Part shown: piece by piece, positions 36,241-45,910 of the stretch
Layout of the letters: each line of letters opens with the position of its first letter
Position numbering within the stretch: position 1 is the first letter of the stretch
NCBI RefSeq assembly: GCF_038051925.1
Contig: NZ_CP150634.1
Span: 4,824,864-4,888,863, forward strand
Length of the DNA stretch: 64,000 bases
Reading direction: 5' to 3'
Origin: Methylotuvimicrobium sp. KM2
Lineage (GTDB): Bacteria > Pseudomonadota > Gammaproteobacteria > Methylococcales > Methylomonadaceae
Position numbers and translations under genes: made by a program
The notes under the pieces: model-generated
Told to the model about the DNA's origin: nothing
Seen by the model: only the letters and a program-made list of their open reading frames with translations
The model's database searches: none

Positions 36241-39200
36241 TCATTTGGTATGGTAATCCCCCATTAAAATTTCATCAGCCCCCAACATCAAAACTCCTGT
36301 CATATAAATAGCATAACGAAAGCCGAAAGAACCAACGCCTTTGTCATCGACGATCGTCATTCTCAAGGAGCCATTATCATCTCCTCGCTTTCGAATGTGT
36401 CCCACTAAACTGATTTGATTTTCTTTAATCGATAGCACCTTGGCCCAATAACGAATTTGCTCTTCTGCCGGCACACTTCCTTCTTTCGTCTGAGCTTTTA
36501 GTTGGCAGTTCAGTCGCTTTTTAGGCCGCCCTAACCCTTGGATAAAGTCCTTAAATTTTTCAGCATCCGCCTGGGTTCTCATTCTCAAATGCGAGCGGTG
36601 GGCAATGTTGTTTTCGAGAAAATAACGCACTCCCCATTGCGCAAGTTTCGTATCATTGGTTCGCAACTTTTGAAGCCCTTTAAATACCTGTTGCGCGTCT
36701 TTGACATCTTGCTGCTTATGCGGAAGATACATGCATCTTGGTGGTCGGTCGATTTCTCCCTCTTGTAGCTGCCGTTTTTTTTCAGCATCTTTTAATCCAT
36801 ACCATTGCGGCCGAATATGCCGTGAAGCCCCTTTGCCTGTTCTCATGTTGGCCAGGAATGCCGCAGCATCGAGCCAGGCTTGAATACGATATTCAGGATA
36901 ACCGATTTTATCCGCCCAATACCGGCTGTTTCGGTCGTCGGCATTCAAATGCTCAATGATTTGATGCAGGATTGCAATGGAAGGCTCTTGTCGATACGGT
37001 GGATAGCTAATGTGCAACAATTCGGGCGGCCAATCTATCGGTTCGTTCTGTTTAATTGCCGCGTGCGCCATATTCTTTTTCGGTTTTGGAAATACGCTGT
37101 CCCTTAAGCGTTTTTTCGCTATGTCCAAGACCGACAACGCCGGATATTTGCGTTGCTTGGTTTTATACAAAGCCTCCCGCCCGATGCCAGTGATTACGGT
37201 AACAGTCGCCACAGGTAACTGCGTGTCGAGGGCTTGATTCAGATAATGGCGCAGCGCGTAATCACAAAGATGAATATAGTTTTTCATCGTAATTTCCGGA
37301 TTGGCGTGGCCTAACAACAGACTGACTTGATAGAGATGCTTGCGAGAAGGGCTGCGGCCATTGAGGCCAAACAACTGTTTTCCTGCCTTGTCCTCTGCCG
37401 GCTGCTCATTTACGAACGTGGGTCGGCTGAATGCCAGTTCCGGCCAGGCAATATTCATGAGTCTGAAGAGCAAATTATTGCCAAAGCTATGCCGTAAATG
37501 GTGGTAACGCGTCGATTGGTCGCCGGTTACGGTGCGTAATACCATCTGGATGACCGGGAAAATCACCGGCTCGTCGATCAGGTGCTGACCGTTATGCTCA
37601 TGGCTAAACAAAAAACTCTTATCCGTTGCAAAGTCATGCAGTGCTTGTTCTAAACGGCGGTATTCGATCCATTTCATCAGTTCATCGAATTCCTCACCGG
37701 ACAGTAAGGGTTTGAGTGGAATTTGCCGCGTGGATTTAGGCGATTTCACCGTTTTATAAGCATTGGCCCGCACCAACAATACCGGGTAAGCGCCCAGTTG
37801 AATATCGCACAAGCGAATTTTATGCGCCTCGGTTCGGCGTAAACCGCAGCGATACCCCAATATCATTATCAACCGTCTGACGCTCACATAACGGGGCAAG
37901 GAGGCATCCACCCTGTTCAACTCGGTTAATGTGGCTTGGTAGGCGGTTTCGTTGATGTAGTTGGCATCGACGCTGGAGCCACCGTTTTTAACGCCGCTAA
38001 TTTCGCTGAAGTTGATCGAACCCGTATAGCCAAACTTCAGCAAAAAGTAATGAAATTCTTTGATGCGCCCAGCTTTATAGGCTTTCGCCTTGACGGTTTT
38101 GCTGCTTTCGACCAGTTCTTGATAGATTTCGAGCAATTCCTCGGCCTCCAATGCCAACGGATCTTCACTGCCCATCACGTTGACCAAGTCTTTGATCTGT
38201 CCCAAATACTTCGGTACGGTACTCACGGCCAACCGTGCTTTGGTATAACTGCCGTTGCGATACATTTCGATCGCCCATTGGCACAACCGAAGCAGAGGCG
38301 GCGCAACATGTTCCTGATGGGATTGCAAAAACGCCTCAATGATCTGAATCGATTGCGCATGTGAACGCCTTTTTTCGCCGCTTTTTAAGGCGAGTTGCTG
38401 ACTCAGCGTTTGATAGAGCCGGTATTGATCATAACGCGTAATGACGCTGTCATCACACCGCAAGGGGGCTTGCAATGGAATAGCGATCTCGTTTTCTTCC
38501 AGATTAAGCTCAGGCGATGCTCGCTGACCGCGCTGGTCGCTGTACAACCGCTGCCAAGCCTGTACTGGCAATGAAGTCGATGAAGCGTTACCTGCGGCAA
38601 AGTTCAATAAAAAGGCCGGCAGTTCCAGTGCCGCCGTGGTGGTCGCCCCTTTTAATAAGTCACGAATCGGAAGGGTCCTTTCAAATCCGAATGCCTTCAA
38701 AAACACATTGATTAAATACTGGCAATACGACTCCGGTTTGTTGAGATTGCTGTTTTGAATCACCGGAAAATCGCCGAGTTTGTCACGGCGCCAACGTAAC
38801 AAGAGTAGCTCGGTCACCGAGTCGGGAAACCAGCGTCGATGCAGAACAGATTCCTCGCGCAACTGCTTGCCTTTATCCGCGGCCTCCCGTGATTCATCAC
38901 TTTCCCACACCAACTTGACGTCCTCGAAAAAATCGATCCAGCAACAGTCTGCATTGACCTGTAGTTGATGAGTCGCATCAGGCAATGCCATAAGCCAGCG
39001 GAATTCGAGCAGGCCGCCATTCAACAACGCGGATAACAGCAATTGTCCGCCTCGAAGTTGCTTGTGCTCGTCACCCGGTTTGAATCCTTTGATTGCTTTG
39101 AGCCGATTAATATAAACATCGGATTGTTGAAAAAATTCCGGATCAGAACAGCTTTGCATCAATAAGGTCTGAATCCTTCGTATTTCCGGCAATTGGATGA

Positions 39201-39576
39201 AGGATTCGGGTTGGAATAGCGCTTTGGCTCGCCTGACGGTGAATACAGGGGCGGGTACACGAATCTTCCATAGTCCCTCGCGGACACCCCGATCCAAACC
39301 TTGTATCAGAAAATTGCGGCAATGCTTCAGCTCGTAGCCCGGCCGATTGGCTTCGATTTCCTGTAAGATTTCTTGGATGCACGCGTCATCAATGGAATTG
39401 TCAGGCGTTCCATTGACCAGAGCAGGCGCCTTATTTTTCAGGATGTTGATGACACCCCATTGCAGTAAATTGCGCTTACGTCGATGCAAATAATATCGAT
39501 AAGCCTGGAGTCCTTCCGGCTTCTCACCGACCTGGGTAAATTTCCAGCCGTTCCATATGGCTATTTCTGTATCCAT
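36241..39576 (-). CDS. Large tyrosine recombinase (Gamma-Mobile-Trio integrase-like)
   Basis: A 1,111-residue protein with a tyrosine-recombinase catalytic domain in its middle: first arginine in LGYRCGLRRTEAHKIRLCDI (about residues 570-590), the H-x-x-R block HHLRHSFGNNLL (about 692), and LLGHANPEITMKNYIHL with the probable catalytic tyrosine (about 753-768). About 340 residues follow the catalytic domain, which is unusual. It is the last of three minus-strand genes beside a tRNA-Arg fragment. Size, order and cargo recall the Gamma-Mobile-Trio, in which two integrase-like proteins (GmtY, GmtZ) and a small GmtX mobilise defence islands. I cannot assign which of Y or Z this is. Confidence 0.75.
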   Translation of the reverse strand: MDTEIAIWNGWKFTQVGEKPEGLQAYRYYLHRRKRNLLQWGVINILKNKAPALVNGTPDNSIDDACIQEILQEIEANRPGYELKHCRNFLIQGLDRGVREGLWKIRVPAPVFTVRRAKALFQPESFIQLPEIRRIQTLLMQSCSDPEFFQQSDVYINRLKAIKGFKPGDEHKQLRGGQLLLSALLNGGLLEFRWLMALPDATHQLQVNADCCWIDFFEDVKLVWESDESREAADKGKQLREESVLHRRWFPDSVTELLLLRWRRDKLGDFPVIQNSNLNKPESYCQYLINVFLKAFGFERTLPIRDLLKGATTTAALELPAFLLNFAAGNASSTSLPVQAWQRLYSDQRGQRASPELNLEENEIAIPLQAPLRCDDSVITRYDQYRLYQTLSQQLALKSGEKRRSHAQSIQIIEAFLQSHQEHVAPPLLRLCQWAIEMYRNGSYTKARLAVSTVPKYLGQIKDLVNVMGSEDPLALEAEELLEIYQELVESSKTVKAKAYKAGRIKEFHYFLLKFGYTGSINFSEISGVKNGGSSVDANYINETAYQATLTELNRVDASLPRYVSVRRLIMILGYRCGLRRTEAHKIRLCDIQLGAYPVLLVRANAYKTVKSPKSTRQIPLKPLLSGEEFDELMKWIEYRRLEQALHDFATDKSFLFSHEHNGQHLIDEPVIFPVIQMVLRTVTGDQSTRYHHLRHSFGNNLLFRLMNIAWPELAFSRPTFVNEQPAEDKAGKQLFGLNGRSPSRKHLYQVSLLLGHANPEITMKNYIHLCDYALRHYLNQALDTQLPVATVTVITGIGREALYKTKQRKYPALSVLDIAKKRLRDSVFPKPKKNMAHAAIKQNEPIDWPPELLHISYPPYRQEPSIAILHQIIEHLNADDRNSRYWADKIGYPEYRIQAWLDAAAFLANMRTGKGASRHIRPQWYGLKDAEKKRQLQEGEIDRPPRCMYLPHKQQDVKDAQQVFKGLQKLRTNDTKLAQWGVRYFLENNIAHRSHLRMRTQADAEKFKDFIQGLGRPKKRLNCQLKAQTKEGSVPAEEQIRYWAKVLSIKENQISLVGHIRKRGDDNGSLRMTIVDDKGVGSFGFRYAIYMTGVLMLGADEILMGDYHTK

Positions 39577-39588
39577 GTCGTTTCCTAA

Positions 39589-42216
39589 CTAACGATTAAC
39601 GTCCTGCGGCAGCGACCGGCCAAACCCTTGAATGCAGCGCCAACCGTCTTCTTCTAATAGCTGGGTTAGCCGAGGGGCAATTTCCGCCCGATACTCGGAC
39701 GGCGATAAAGTCGCGTAAAGACCGAAAGGCTCCTCACCGTTTTCCCAGTGCCCCAAAAAGTCGTTGACGATCTCGCCACTGCAACCCAATTCTCGCAGCC
39801 GGTTGCGCAAATAACTGCGGTTAACATTACAGGGCACTTTAAAAATGTCGCTGAGTTGTTTTTTGATTTCTTGAGGTGTCAACTTCAATAGCCGGCCATT
39901 GGGCTTCATCAAAAATAAAAACGGTACGCTGTAATCCAGGTTCTCACCATGTGTGAGCAGTTTTCTGGCTAATTTTGGATTAATCAAAATCAAGCGCTCG
40001 CCAAGGCACTGGCAATGTATTTGGTAATCTTGCAATTGCTGGCGCACAGCTTCCGGCAACCATACCAAACGGGCATTATAATAATCCATGTCGTCCTTGT
40101 CGGATATGCAGCAAAAGCCGCTGTGCCAATCGATCTGATAGAGACATTCGAGTGGATTGCGCACTGCGCGGTAACCCGTGGCGAACCCCAGCATCTCCGT
40201 AACATACAATGTATAGTCGTTATGCAGTTCCACCCAGTAATCCAGGTAACCACTGAATTTCAAGCAATCACTGAAACGCGCAACCAAGTCTTCCACCAAA
40301 TTGGCCACTATGCCATATCTCAGGTAATGGCGACCACCGGTATATCGCGCCGCGGCCTTTTCGGTTGTCAGTTGTCGATCGTTAGTAGAGGGTTCCGGCA
40401 TCGGACGATTGAGCGGCTGATAGACGGATTCTGTGATTTGTTGGCAAGTCGTTTTATACACCGACTGCAAACGTGCCAGAGAGGGACTGGAATAATGCAG
40501 CTGAACATTACCCAGATAATGATTGCGGCCTGTAATAATCATCGCTTCGGTCAAATCGCCGCTATAGTGGTAAAGGCGATTCATTAAGTCATTTTCTACC
40601 CGGATCAATGTCAGCCTGGTTTTGTACTGTCGATTGAGTTTCGTCAAAAATGCTTTAATCGCAGATTCGTAATGCGGTTTGGCGTGATTCAACGTTTTTT
40701 CCAGATAAAAGAGACGTTTGCAGCGAATCTTTTTGCGTTCGTCTGCAATTCGCCAAAGCCAGCGGCGCATGATGCCTGAGTGATGGTTTTCGATCGGTAG
40801 TACGACATTAGTGTACGTGTCGTAAACAAAATCTTTAGTCTCTTGCTCCAAATTGGATTTATAAGAGGGCCGCAAGGAACCATGCATCCATTCTTCACTG
40901 TGGTCGACATAGCGCAAATCATTTGCATCCAGTTTGGAGCTGACATCCGTTCGCCTATCGGCAAATTTGGCCATGATCACTGTGTCGAGCCCGGCTCCCG
41001 ACCAATACAGCGCCGTTAACAAAGCAGCCAATTCCAGATTACCAATCCGATCACTGTAAAGGCTTTTGACCGAACGATCACGGACTAAATTAGAGACTTC
41101 ATGCAAAAAAATGGTCACTTCGTGAGACGTTAAACACTCCCAGCGGCCCGCTAATAATTGGTTAGCCATGGCGATATTTTTATGTTTATCGCGGGTTCGT
41201 CGCAGGTGGGCAATGGGGGAGCGCCCCGCCATGGGGCTTCTCGTTTCGCCTTCATCCTGAACGATAATATGTTCTACCCCGGCTTTGACTTCTCCAGGCG
41301 CGCATCCGGCCGACTTTGCCTTTTCTTCTTCTTTTTCCGTTTGGCTAAACATCGAGATCGATTCGACCGAAAAAGCGGCGCTATAGGCATCGCCCGCTTC
41401 ACTCGCCACTATGATCTCCCGTGTAGCCTCACGGTTGAGAATGGCTTCCCAAACCCGATTGTATTTGCGGTTATAGCCTCCTCTGTGTTCAACCGCATAA
41501 CGCACCATCCGCCTTAACACCTCAAGAGGATGGCGCAGTGAGTCCTCATGAAATGCCTCGTCCTCTTCAAGCGCGTAAATAAAATTCAGATATTCGGACA
41601 GAGTGGTTACCTTTTCCGGTAAGGACTTTATTAATGTTGTTAATTCACGAACTTTTTCCGGATGCGTCATTTCGGCACACTGCCTGATAGCCCGCGCCGA
41701 TTGTTGCGTTGGGCTCGTATAATCTTTTTCGTCACTTTGTTCGAGATTACGAAACTCAAAATGACATAACAGCAATACGGCCTGCAGCAAACCATATCTG
41801 TTTTGATAGTCGATAACGGGGTGGTGGTACCAAAGCGAGGTATATAAGGGATACTGTTCAAACTGTCTCGGAAAGGGCGCTCGCTTGCCGTTGCTGGATT
41901 GTTGATTGATTTCGCTGAATTCAGCTGATAACAAAGCTGTGTTTTCAATCACATAGTCACAAATTTTCAGCCAGCAGGGTAAAGATTCAGCTTTAAGCCT
42001 GTGGTCATCGGTTAATTGCTCGACTATAGGCAGGATTACCGTTAAATTGTTAGCAATGGCGGTTAAGGCGCGCAATGATGAGTGACAACCAATAAAAGCC
42101 AGAAAGTCTTCCACTGTTTTTTCCGGGATGCACAATGCCCGATTAATGACCTGAGCAAACAATACCCAGTCTGTCTTGATTCCTGAACTTGATGATGTAG
42201 TATTTATCGAGGCCAT
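39589..42216 (-). CDS. Second large tyrosine recombinase-like protein
   Basis: An 875-residue protein ending 12 bp before the larger recombinase gene, so they are co-transcribed. The C-terminal part keeps traces of a tyrosine-recombinase fold: ATGYRAVRNPLECL (first arginine, about residue 680), NRSYLRNRLRELG (second arginine, about 800) and FLGHWENGEEPFGLYATLS (histidine and candidate tyrosine, about 820-835). The motifs are looser than in its neighbour. The N-terminal 600 residues are helical and not recognised. It fits the GmtY/GmtZ-type partner in a Gamma-Mobile-Trio element; catalytic competence is uncertain. Confidence 0.7.
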   Translation of the reverse strand: MASINTTSSSSGIKTDWVLFAQVINRALCIPEKTVEDFLAFIGCHSSLRALTAIANNLTVILPIVEQLTDDHRLKAESLPCWLKICDYVIENTALLSAEFSEINQQSSNGKRAPFPRQFEQYPLYTSLWYHHPVIDYQNRYGLLQAVLLLCHFEFRNLEQSDEKDYTSPTQQSARAIRQCAEMTHPEKVRELTTLIKSLPEKVTTLSEYLNFIYALEEDEAFHEDSLRHPLEVLRRMVRYAVEHRGGYNRKYNRVWEAILNREATREIIVASEAGDAYSAAFSVESISMFSQTEKEEEKAKSAGCAPGEVKAGVEHIIVQDEGETRSPMAGRSPIAHLRRTRDKHKNIAMANQLLAGRWECLTSHEVTIFLHEVSNLVRDRSVKSLYSDRIGNLELAALLTALYWSGAGLDTVIMAKFADRRTDVSSKLDANDLRYVDHSEEWMHGSLRPSYKSNLEQETKDFVYDTYTNVVLPIENHHSGIMRRWLWRIADERKKIRCKRLFYLEKTLNHAKPHYESAIKAFLTKLNRQYKTRLTLIRVENDLMNRLYHYSGDLTEAMIITGRNHYLGNVQLHYSSPSLARLQSVYKTTCQQITESVYQPLNRPMPEPSTNDRQLTTEKAAARYTGGRHYLRYGIVANLVEDLVARFSDCLKFSGYLDYWVELHNDYTLYVTEMLGFATGYRAVRNPLECLYQIDWHSGFCCISDKDDMDYYNARLVWLPEAVRQQLQDYQIHCQCLGERLILINPKLARKLLTHGENLDYSVPFLFLMKPNGRLLKLTPQEIKKQLSDIFKVPCNVNRSYLRNRLRELGCSGEIVNDFLGHWENGEEPFGLYATLSPSEYRAEIAPRLTQLLEEDGWRCIQGFGRSLPQDVNR

Positions 42217-42426
42217 GGTTCATGAAACTTTTATTTTTGCGAGCATTTGTTATGCCTGGATAGAAGCTAGTTCTTCAATGTTTCAATGACGGGAAGCATC
42301 CAAGAGGGCGCTGATTGGTAGGATTTGACTATTCGGCCTTCTTGATTAATGTATTCACAACCCTGAAACTATTCATGGGCCAAGCCTTGTTCGGTGTCGG
42401 GCGCCATAAGGTCTCGCGTCACTGGG

Positions 42427-43101
42427 CTATTCATTGTGGTTTCCGGGATGTTTATTGTTGAGGTTGCTCGCATCACTCGCAGGGTTGATACTATCACGAT
42501 CGTCACTTTGCGCCGATGCCGAATTGGCTTTAATACCTGTATTGTCATTCTTTGCCGACTTGGACACCTTTTTCGGATCTTTCTTTCTTTTCAAATAAGC
42601 CGTTCTTCGACTCACGCCAAGCGCTGCCGCTAAATTGCTCAAGTGGCTAACCTCTGGAGCGATTACCTTTTTTATATCGCCTAATTCGTTAAAGGCTCGA
42701 CAAATCTGATCCGCCGCATCTTCACTGCGTAATGAAAATAGCAGATGGCTGAGATAAAAATCGATGGCCGCAATTTCTTCAATAGCTCCATCATCAAGAC
42801 CTTTTAATAGACAACAATTAAACTCGTGCTCATCCAGATAAAACACCTTAGCTAACTGTAAAACCCTTACATTATTGATAGAGAAATAAACGCCTGCTTC
42901 TTCAACAAGAAAAAATGGATATAGGGCGATATAAATCTTCAGCGACTCATGGTCAATCAATTTATTATTGGTCATCAAATATTCGAGATTACTCTGAATA
43001 CCCAAAATTTTTTTCAAATAGGGATGAACGGCGATCTCTTTGAGTGGCAACTTCAACAGTTCAATATGTTTTAAAGCTGACGATTGCTTACTTTTTTTCA
43101 T
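42427..43101 (-). CDS. Small HTH protein of the recombinase trio (GmtX-like)
   Basis: A 224-residue protein, the first gene of the three-gene minus-strand set. Residues 1-150 are helical and not recognised. A helix-turn-helix-like segment follows (LSNLAAALGVSRRTAYLKRK, about 157-176), then a long polar, probably disordered tail rich in N, S, D and K. Size and position match GmtX, the third protein of Gamma-Mobile-Trio elements. DNA binding, perhaps at the island ends 300 bp away, is plausible. The gap to the next gene (42,217-42,426) shows nothing clear. Confidence 0.65.
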   Translation of the reverse strand: MKKSKQSSALKHIELLKLPLKEIAVHPYLKKILGIQSNLEYLMTNNKLIDHESLKIYIALYPFFLVEEAGVYFSINNVRVLQLAKVFYLDEHEFNCCLLKGLDDGAIEEIAAIDFYLSHLLFSLRSEDAADQICRAFNELGDIKKVIAPEVSHLSNLAAALGVSRRTAYLKRKKDPKKVSKSAKNDNTGIKANSASAQSDDRDSINPASDASNLNNKHPGNHNE

Positions 43102-43395
43102 TTCAGGTCACAAAAATTGAAAATGAAAGATTTGACGCATAGATGCTCATGAATCTCAGGTAAATGCCTAACTAAAAGGTATTAAAAAAAGATTATGGCT
43201 AAATTAGGGTTAATGTCAATTTTGTTCATTTTTAATGTGTCCTTGTATGGACATATTGGAGGCGGTTTGTGCACTTTAAATGGCGTAAAGTGATCTCTTT
43301 CGAGAATAAGATCTCGTGCTTGAAGTCGCTGAATTTCTATAAATTGAGCAATTAATGGCCTATAATGGAATATTACGAAATTTGATGGAATAGGT

Positions 43396-43440
43396 CTCCG
43401 GAGGCCGAGGCCAGAGGTTCGAATCCTCTCGGGCGCGCCA
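43396..43440 (+). other. Attachment site: 3' fragment of tRNA-Arg(CCG)
   Basis: This 45-nt stretch is the 3' end of a tRNA: anticodon loop CTCCGGA, the 3' side of the anticodon stem, a perfect T arm (AGAGG, TTCGAAT, CCTCT), the acceptor half CGGGCGC, discriminator G and CCA. It closely follows the known tRNA-Arg(CCG) sequence from the anticodon loop onward. The 5' half is absent (TAGGT cannot pair with the 3' anticodon arm). It is therefore an att duplication, not a functional tRNA. Its orientation puts the inserted element to the left and predicts an intact copy upstream of the window. Confidence 0.8.
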
Positions 43441-43475
43441 TTTTGACATCTACCCCAAAACGGCCATTTTTGCTC

Positions 43476-43503
43476 TGTGCCCTGTATGTGCCTTATCTGT
43501 GCC
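43476..43503 (+). repeat. TGTGCC direct repeats at 11-bp spacing
   Basis: TGTGCC occurs at 43476, 43487 and 43498, exactly 11 bp apart and on one face of the helix, 35 bp beyond the tRNA-Arg fragment. Evenly spaced hexamers next to an att site resemble the arm-type sites of a tyrosine integrase. This suggests that a second, now decayed, element once abutted the same attachment site. Confidence 0.5.
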
Positions 43504-44825
43504 ATGCCCTTTAAAATCGATTGAGGTCAATTAAAGATTTCGACCTTTACCCCCGATTGCGCATTCGCCCATTTCAAAATAAATCAGCACAGTTTTGCAT
43601 TCTATTTTTTGAATAGATATTGAGCTATTCCTTGATGTATCAGCGACAACATCTAGGATATTATTTTTCGAGTTTGCTTCGGTTTAGATCATCTCCAAAA
43701 ATGGCTAGAAAGCAATCGATGTAAATAAAAATTATTTGACCGGCAGAACCCGACTCTTGAGCTTCCTGAAAAGCTGCAAGCTCTTTATCGCCGGTTAAAA
43801 AATGAATATCTTCCTCTGCCGGTGACGGCACTTAAAACTATCCTCTTCAATCCGTTCTTGGGTAATTTCAACTGCCTGCTTTTTTTAGTTATGATCATAT
43901 TCAACTTTAAATCAAATCCGCTGTAACTATTCAGTCCCCCGGCAATTATCGTTCCCACGCTCTGCGTGGGATTACCTGAGTACCGCTCCAGCGGTACGGG
44001 ACGCCAGAGCGTCTCGGTCTTCATTCCCACGCCGGAGCGTGGGAACGATAGGGGTGTGAATAATTACAATCCGCTTATTATCTCAAAAATGCTTAACTTA
44101 ATGGCAGTGACCAATACCCTGTCGACTCGGCAATACCGAAGCTTTTACACAATTCTGACAAATTCGACGAAAGCGTTGCTCCAAATCCTGTGGGTTTTCG
44201 ATAACGAGTCTTTCCCCTTTCATAACTCAACTCCAATAAATCTTATCATCCTTGAATTATATTAACTTAGATATCTTGACGTAACTATTCAGCATAAGTT
44301 ATGTATGAGAAGGTGTCAGGCATTGATTTATAAGGCTGTCAGCAACAGGATGTTGCAGTCAGAGCTTACAGGGATGTATTCACCCACCACCTTAATACCA
44401 TAATCCATTTGCTATGATAAACAATTTTGGATTATTTAGGTGCTGGGTTCACGCGTCCTTAGAAATCAATGCCTGACACCAATCTACCGCATGCGCCGAA
44501 TAATTACATCTTGACTATATTTGGCCGGCAGAACCCGGCCCATTTTTGACACTCAGGCTTCTCCAAAGCCGCCAGTCGGTAAAATAAAGATTTTTGGAAC
44601 GAGTGGGCTACAAAGCAGTTGTTAGCGACCGCATCCAACGGCCATAACCGGTCGCTGGTGATGTCGGCGAAATTTTCATTCCCTAACCTCAACGAATGTC
44701 AGCTTTTCGGAAGGGAACTTTGAATCCTCATCGGCTTGAGTCGGCCAAAAAGAGACGAACAGTGACTGGTTTTTAAAGGCGAGTATGAGACATAAAGCGG
44801 TCGTCTAATACAAAGTAATTAAGTC
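43504..44825. other. Decayed non-coding stretch
   Basis: No convincing gene on either strand. Short frames here are interrupted or built from repeat sequence. It holds the 104-bp palindromic repeat, and two sites share the phrase CCGGCAGAACCC (near 43,740 and 44,524). An 18-bp word (TGGGTGAATACATCCCTG, minus strand, 44369-44386) recurs at 53711-53728. It looks like the eroded edge of an earlier insertion. Confidence 0.55.
43947..44050. repeat. 104-bp palindromic, MITE-like repeat
   Basis: The ends are a perfect 16-bp inverted repeat, TATCGTTCCCACGCTC (43947-43962) and its complement at 44035-44050. An internal palindrome (ACCGCTCCAGCGGT) and further arms allow a cruciform. It has no coding capacity. 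The form is that of a small non-autonomous dispersed repeat, likely present in many genomic copies. Confidence 0.75.
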
Positions 44826-44870
44826 AAAAAAACACAGCCCTATGTAAAAATCGATAACCGATAGGGTGTT
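44826..44870 (-). terminator. Probable terminator of the RHH/PIN operon
   Basis: Read on the minus strand, an imperfect hairpin (AACACCCTATCGG with CATAGGGCTGTG) is followed by a run of seven T residues. It lies 73 bp past the end of the antitoxin gene. The stem contains a bulge, so efficiency is uncertain. Confidence 0.45.
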
Positions 44871-44942
44871 TTCGCGATAGCAAAACGCCAATATTCTTCA
44901 AAGCCATGGCGGATTGCCGGTTGACGAATCCACCTTACCAGG

Positions 44943-45152
44943 TCAGTCTTTCTCTAGCAATTCTAAGCCTCGCGCCAAGTTTCCACGTCCTCTTTCCGCT
45001 CTAATTAAAAAACGAGTTTCAGCATCCAGCTCGGCGAGCATCAAAGTGGCCATTTCGTCGATCAGACGGTTGACGCTGATGCCACGCTGATGAGCTACCT
45101 CTTTAAGGCGACGGTACTTGTCATCGGGTAGTCTTACGGTCAGTGCTGTCAT
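44943..45152 (-). CDS. Ribbon-helix-helix antitoxin
   Basis: A 69-residue protein starting TALTVRLPDDKYRRLKEVA and continuing RGISVNRLIDEMATLMLAEL. This is the beta strand followed by two helices of the CopG/Arc-type ribbon-helix-helix fold. The C-terminal 20 residues would bind the toxin. It overlaps the PIN toxin gene by 4 nt and is translated after it, an order opposite to the most common antitoxin-first layout. It likely represses its own operon. Confidence 0.85.
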   Translation of the reverse strand: MTALTVRLPDDKYRRLKEVAHQRGISVNRLIDEMATLMLAELDAETRFLIRAERGRGNLARGLELLEKD

Positions 45153-45571
45153 GTTGCTATTTCCTTCAAAAATGCTTCAGGTGTCAGTACAGTCAAATGC
45201 GGAAAATTCAATTCCATTCTGGATAGATCACGAAGATTGCGAGTTACTATAAATTGCGCATTACCGGCAACCGCTAGCTCAACCAAATGGTTATCACCCT
45301 CGTCAGGTAGATTCGGCCGCCAGCCATAATAGATTCGCGTCCACTGACAAACCGAGAGGAAAATATCCAGAAGCTCATTACGTTCTTCAGCACTCAGACG
45401 ACTACGTTGAAATAACGTTGCCCGGGCCAGTACATCTTCGTACTCGTTAAACAATGCCGAGCCCATTAAGGGGACGGCCTGACCTCGTAAACAAGTAGCG
45501 ATCACCGCGTTAGCAGAGCCTTGGCTTAAACAGGCAGCCAAAAAAATATTGGTATCTACGACAATTTTCAT
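45149..45571 (-). CDS. PIN-domain toxin
   Basis: A 140-residue PIN nuclease of the PIN_3 type. Conserved acidic residues are visible in MKIVVDTNIFLAA (residues 1-13), ALFNEYEDVLAR (about 40-52), PDEGDNHLVELAV (about 92-104) and VTRNLRDL. It would act as a ribonuclease toxin held in check by the ribbon-helix-helix protein encoded just downstream. ATG 45571 was chosen because the family motif begins there and the upstream extension lacks support. Confidence 0.85.
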   Translation of the reverse strand: MKIVVDTNIFLAACLSQGSANAVIATCLRGQAVPLMGSALFNEYEDVLARATLFQRSRLSAEERNELLDIFLSVCQWTRIYYGWRPNLPDEGDNHLVELAVAGNAQFIVTRNLRDLSRMELNFPHLTVLTPEAFLKEIAT

Positions 45572-45910
45572 AAGTATGCGGTAGCATAGCTGCAACCACT
45601 AATCTTAGCAATGACATGATTCAATGCCGGAGGACAGCACCTATCAGTCACGTAAAAAGGCAGATTTCGATATTGACTGTCAGCTTAGTATTAGTTCGCC
45701 GACAACCGTGATTTGGGCTGAATGTCGCTTGTGGGTCGATTGAACTCAGTGACGAATGGCGCTTTCAGGAATCGAAATTTCAATGACAGCTTTCCGGTGA
45801 TCAATCTGAAGAGAGGACAGTCACCTGGCGACCCTAAAGAGACATTGGGATTAAATGTTGACGATTGTTCGAATCTTGTAATGATTCAGTCATTGGCTTT
45901 AGACAAATTC
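45572..45910. other. Intergenic stretch without a gene
   Basis: A 67-codon plus-strand frame exists (45,722-45,925) but has no recognisable motif or ribosome-binding site, so I do not call it. The stretch probably contains sequence flanking the old IS4-type insertion. Confidence 0.4.

Noticed and set aside
43182..43505. A 107-residue minus-strand frame containing PERIRTSG
   Set aside because: It reads antisense through the tRNA-Arg fragment; this phrase is a well-known artefact of translating tRNA 3' ends. There is no other support.
43785..44030. An 81-codon minus-strand frame
   Set aside because: Most of it is translation of the 104-bp palindromic repeat.
44504..44692. A 62-codon minus-strand frame
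   Set aside because: No ribosome-binding site or recognisable motif; it lies in decayed non-coding DNA.
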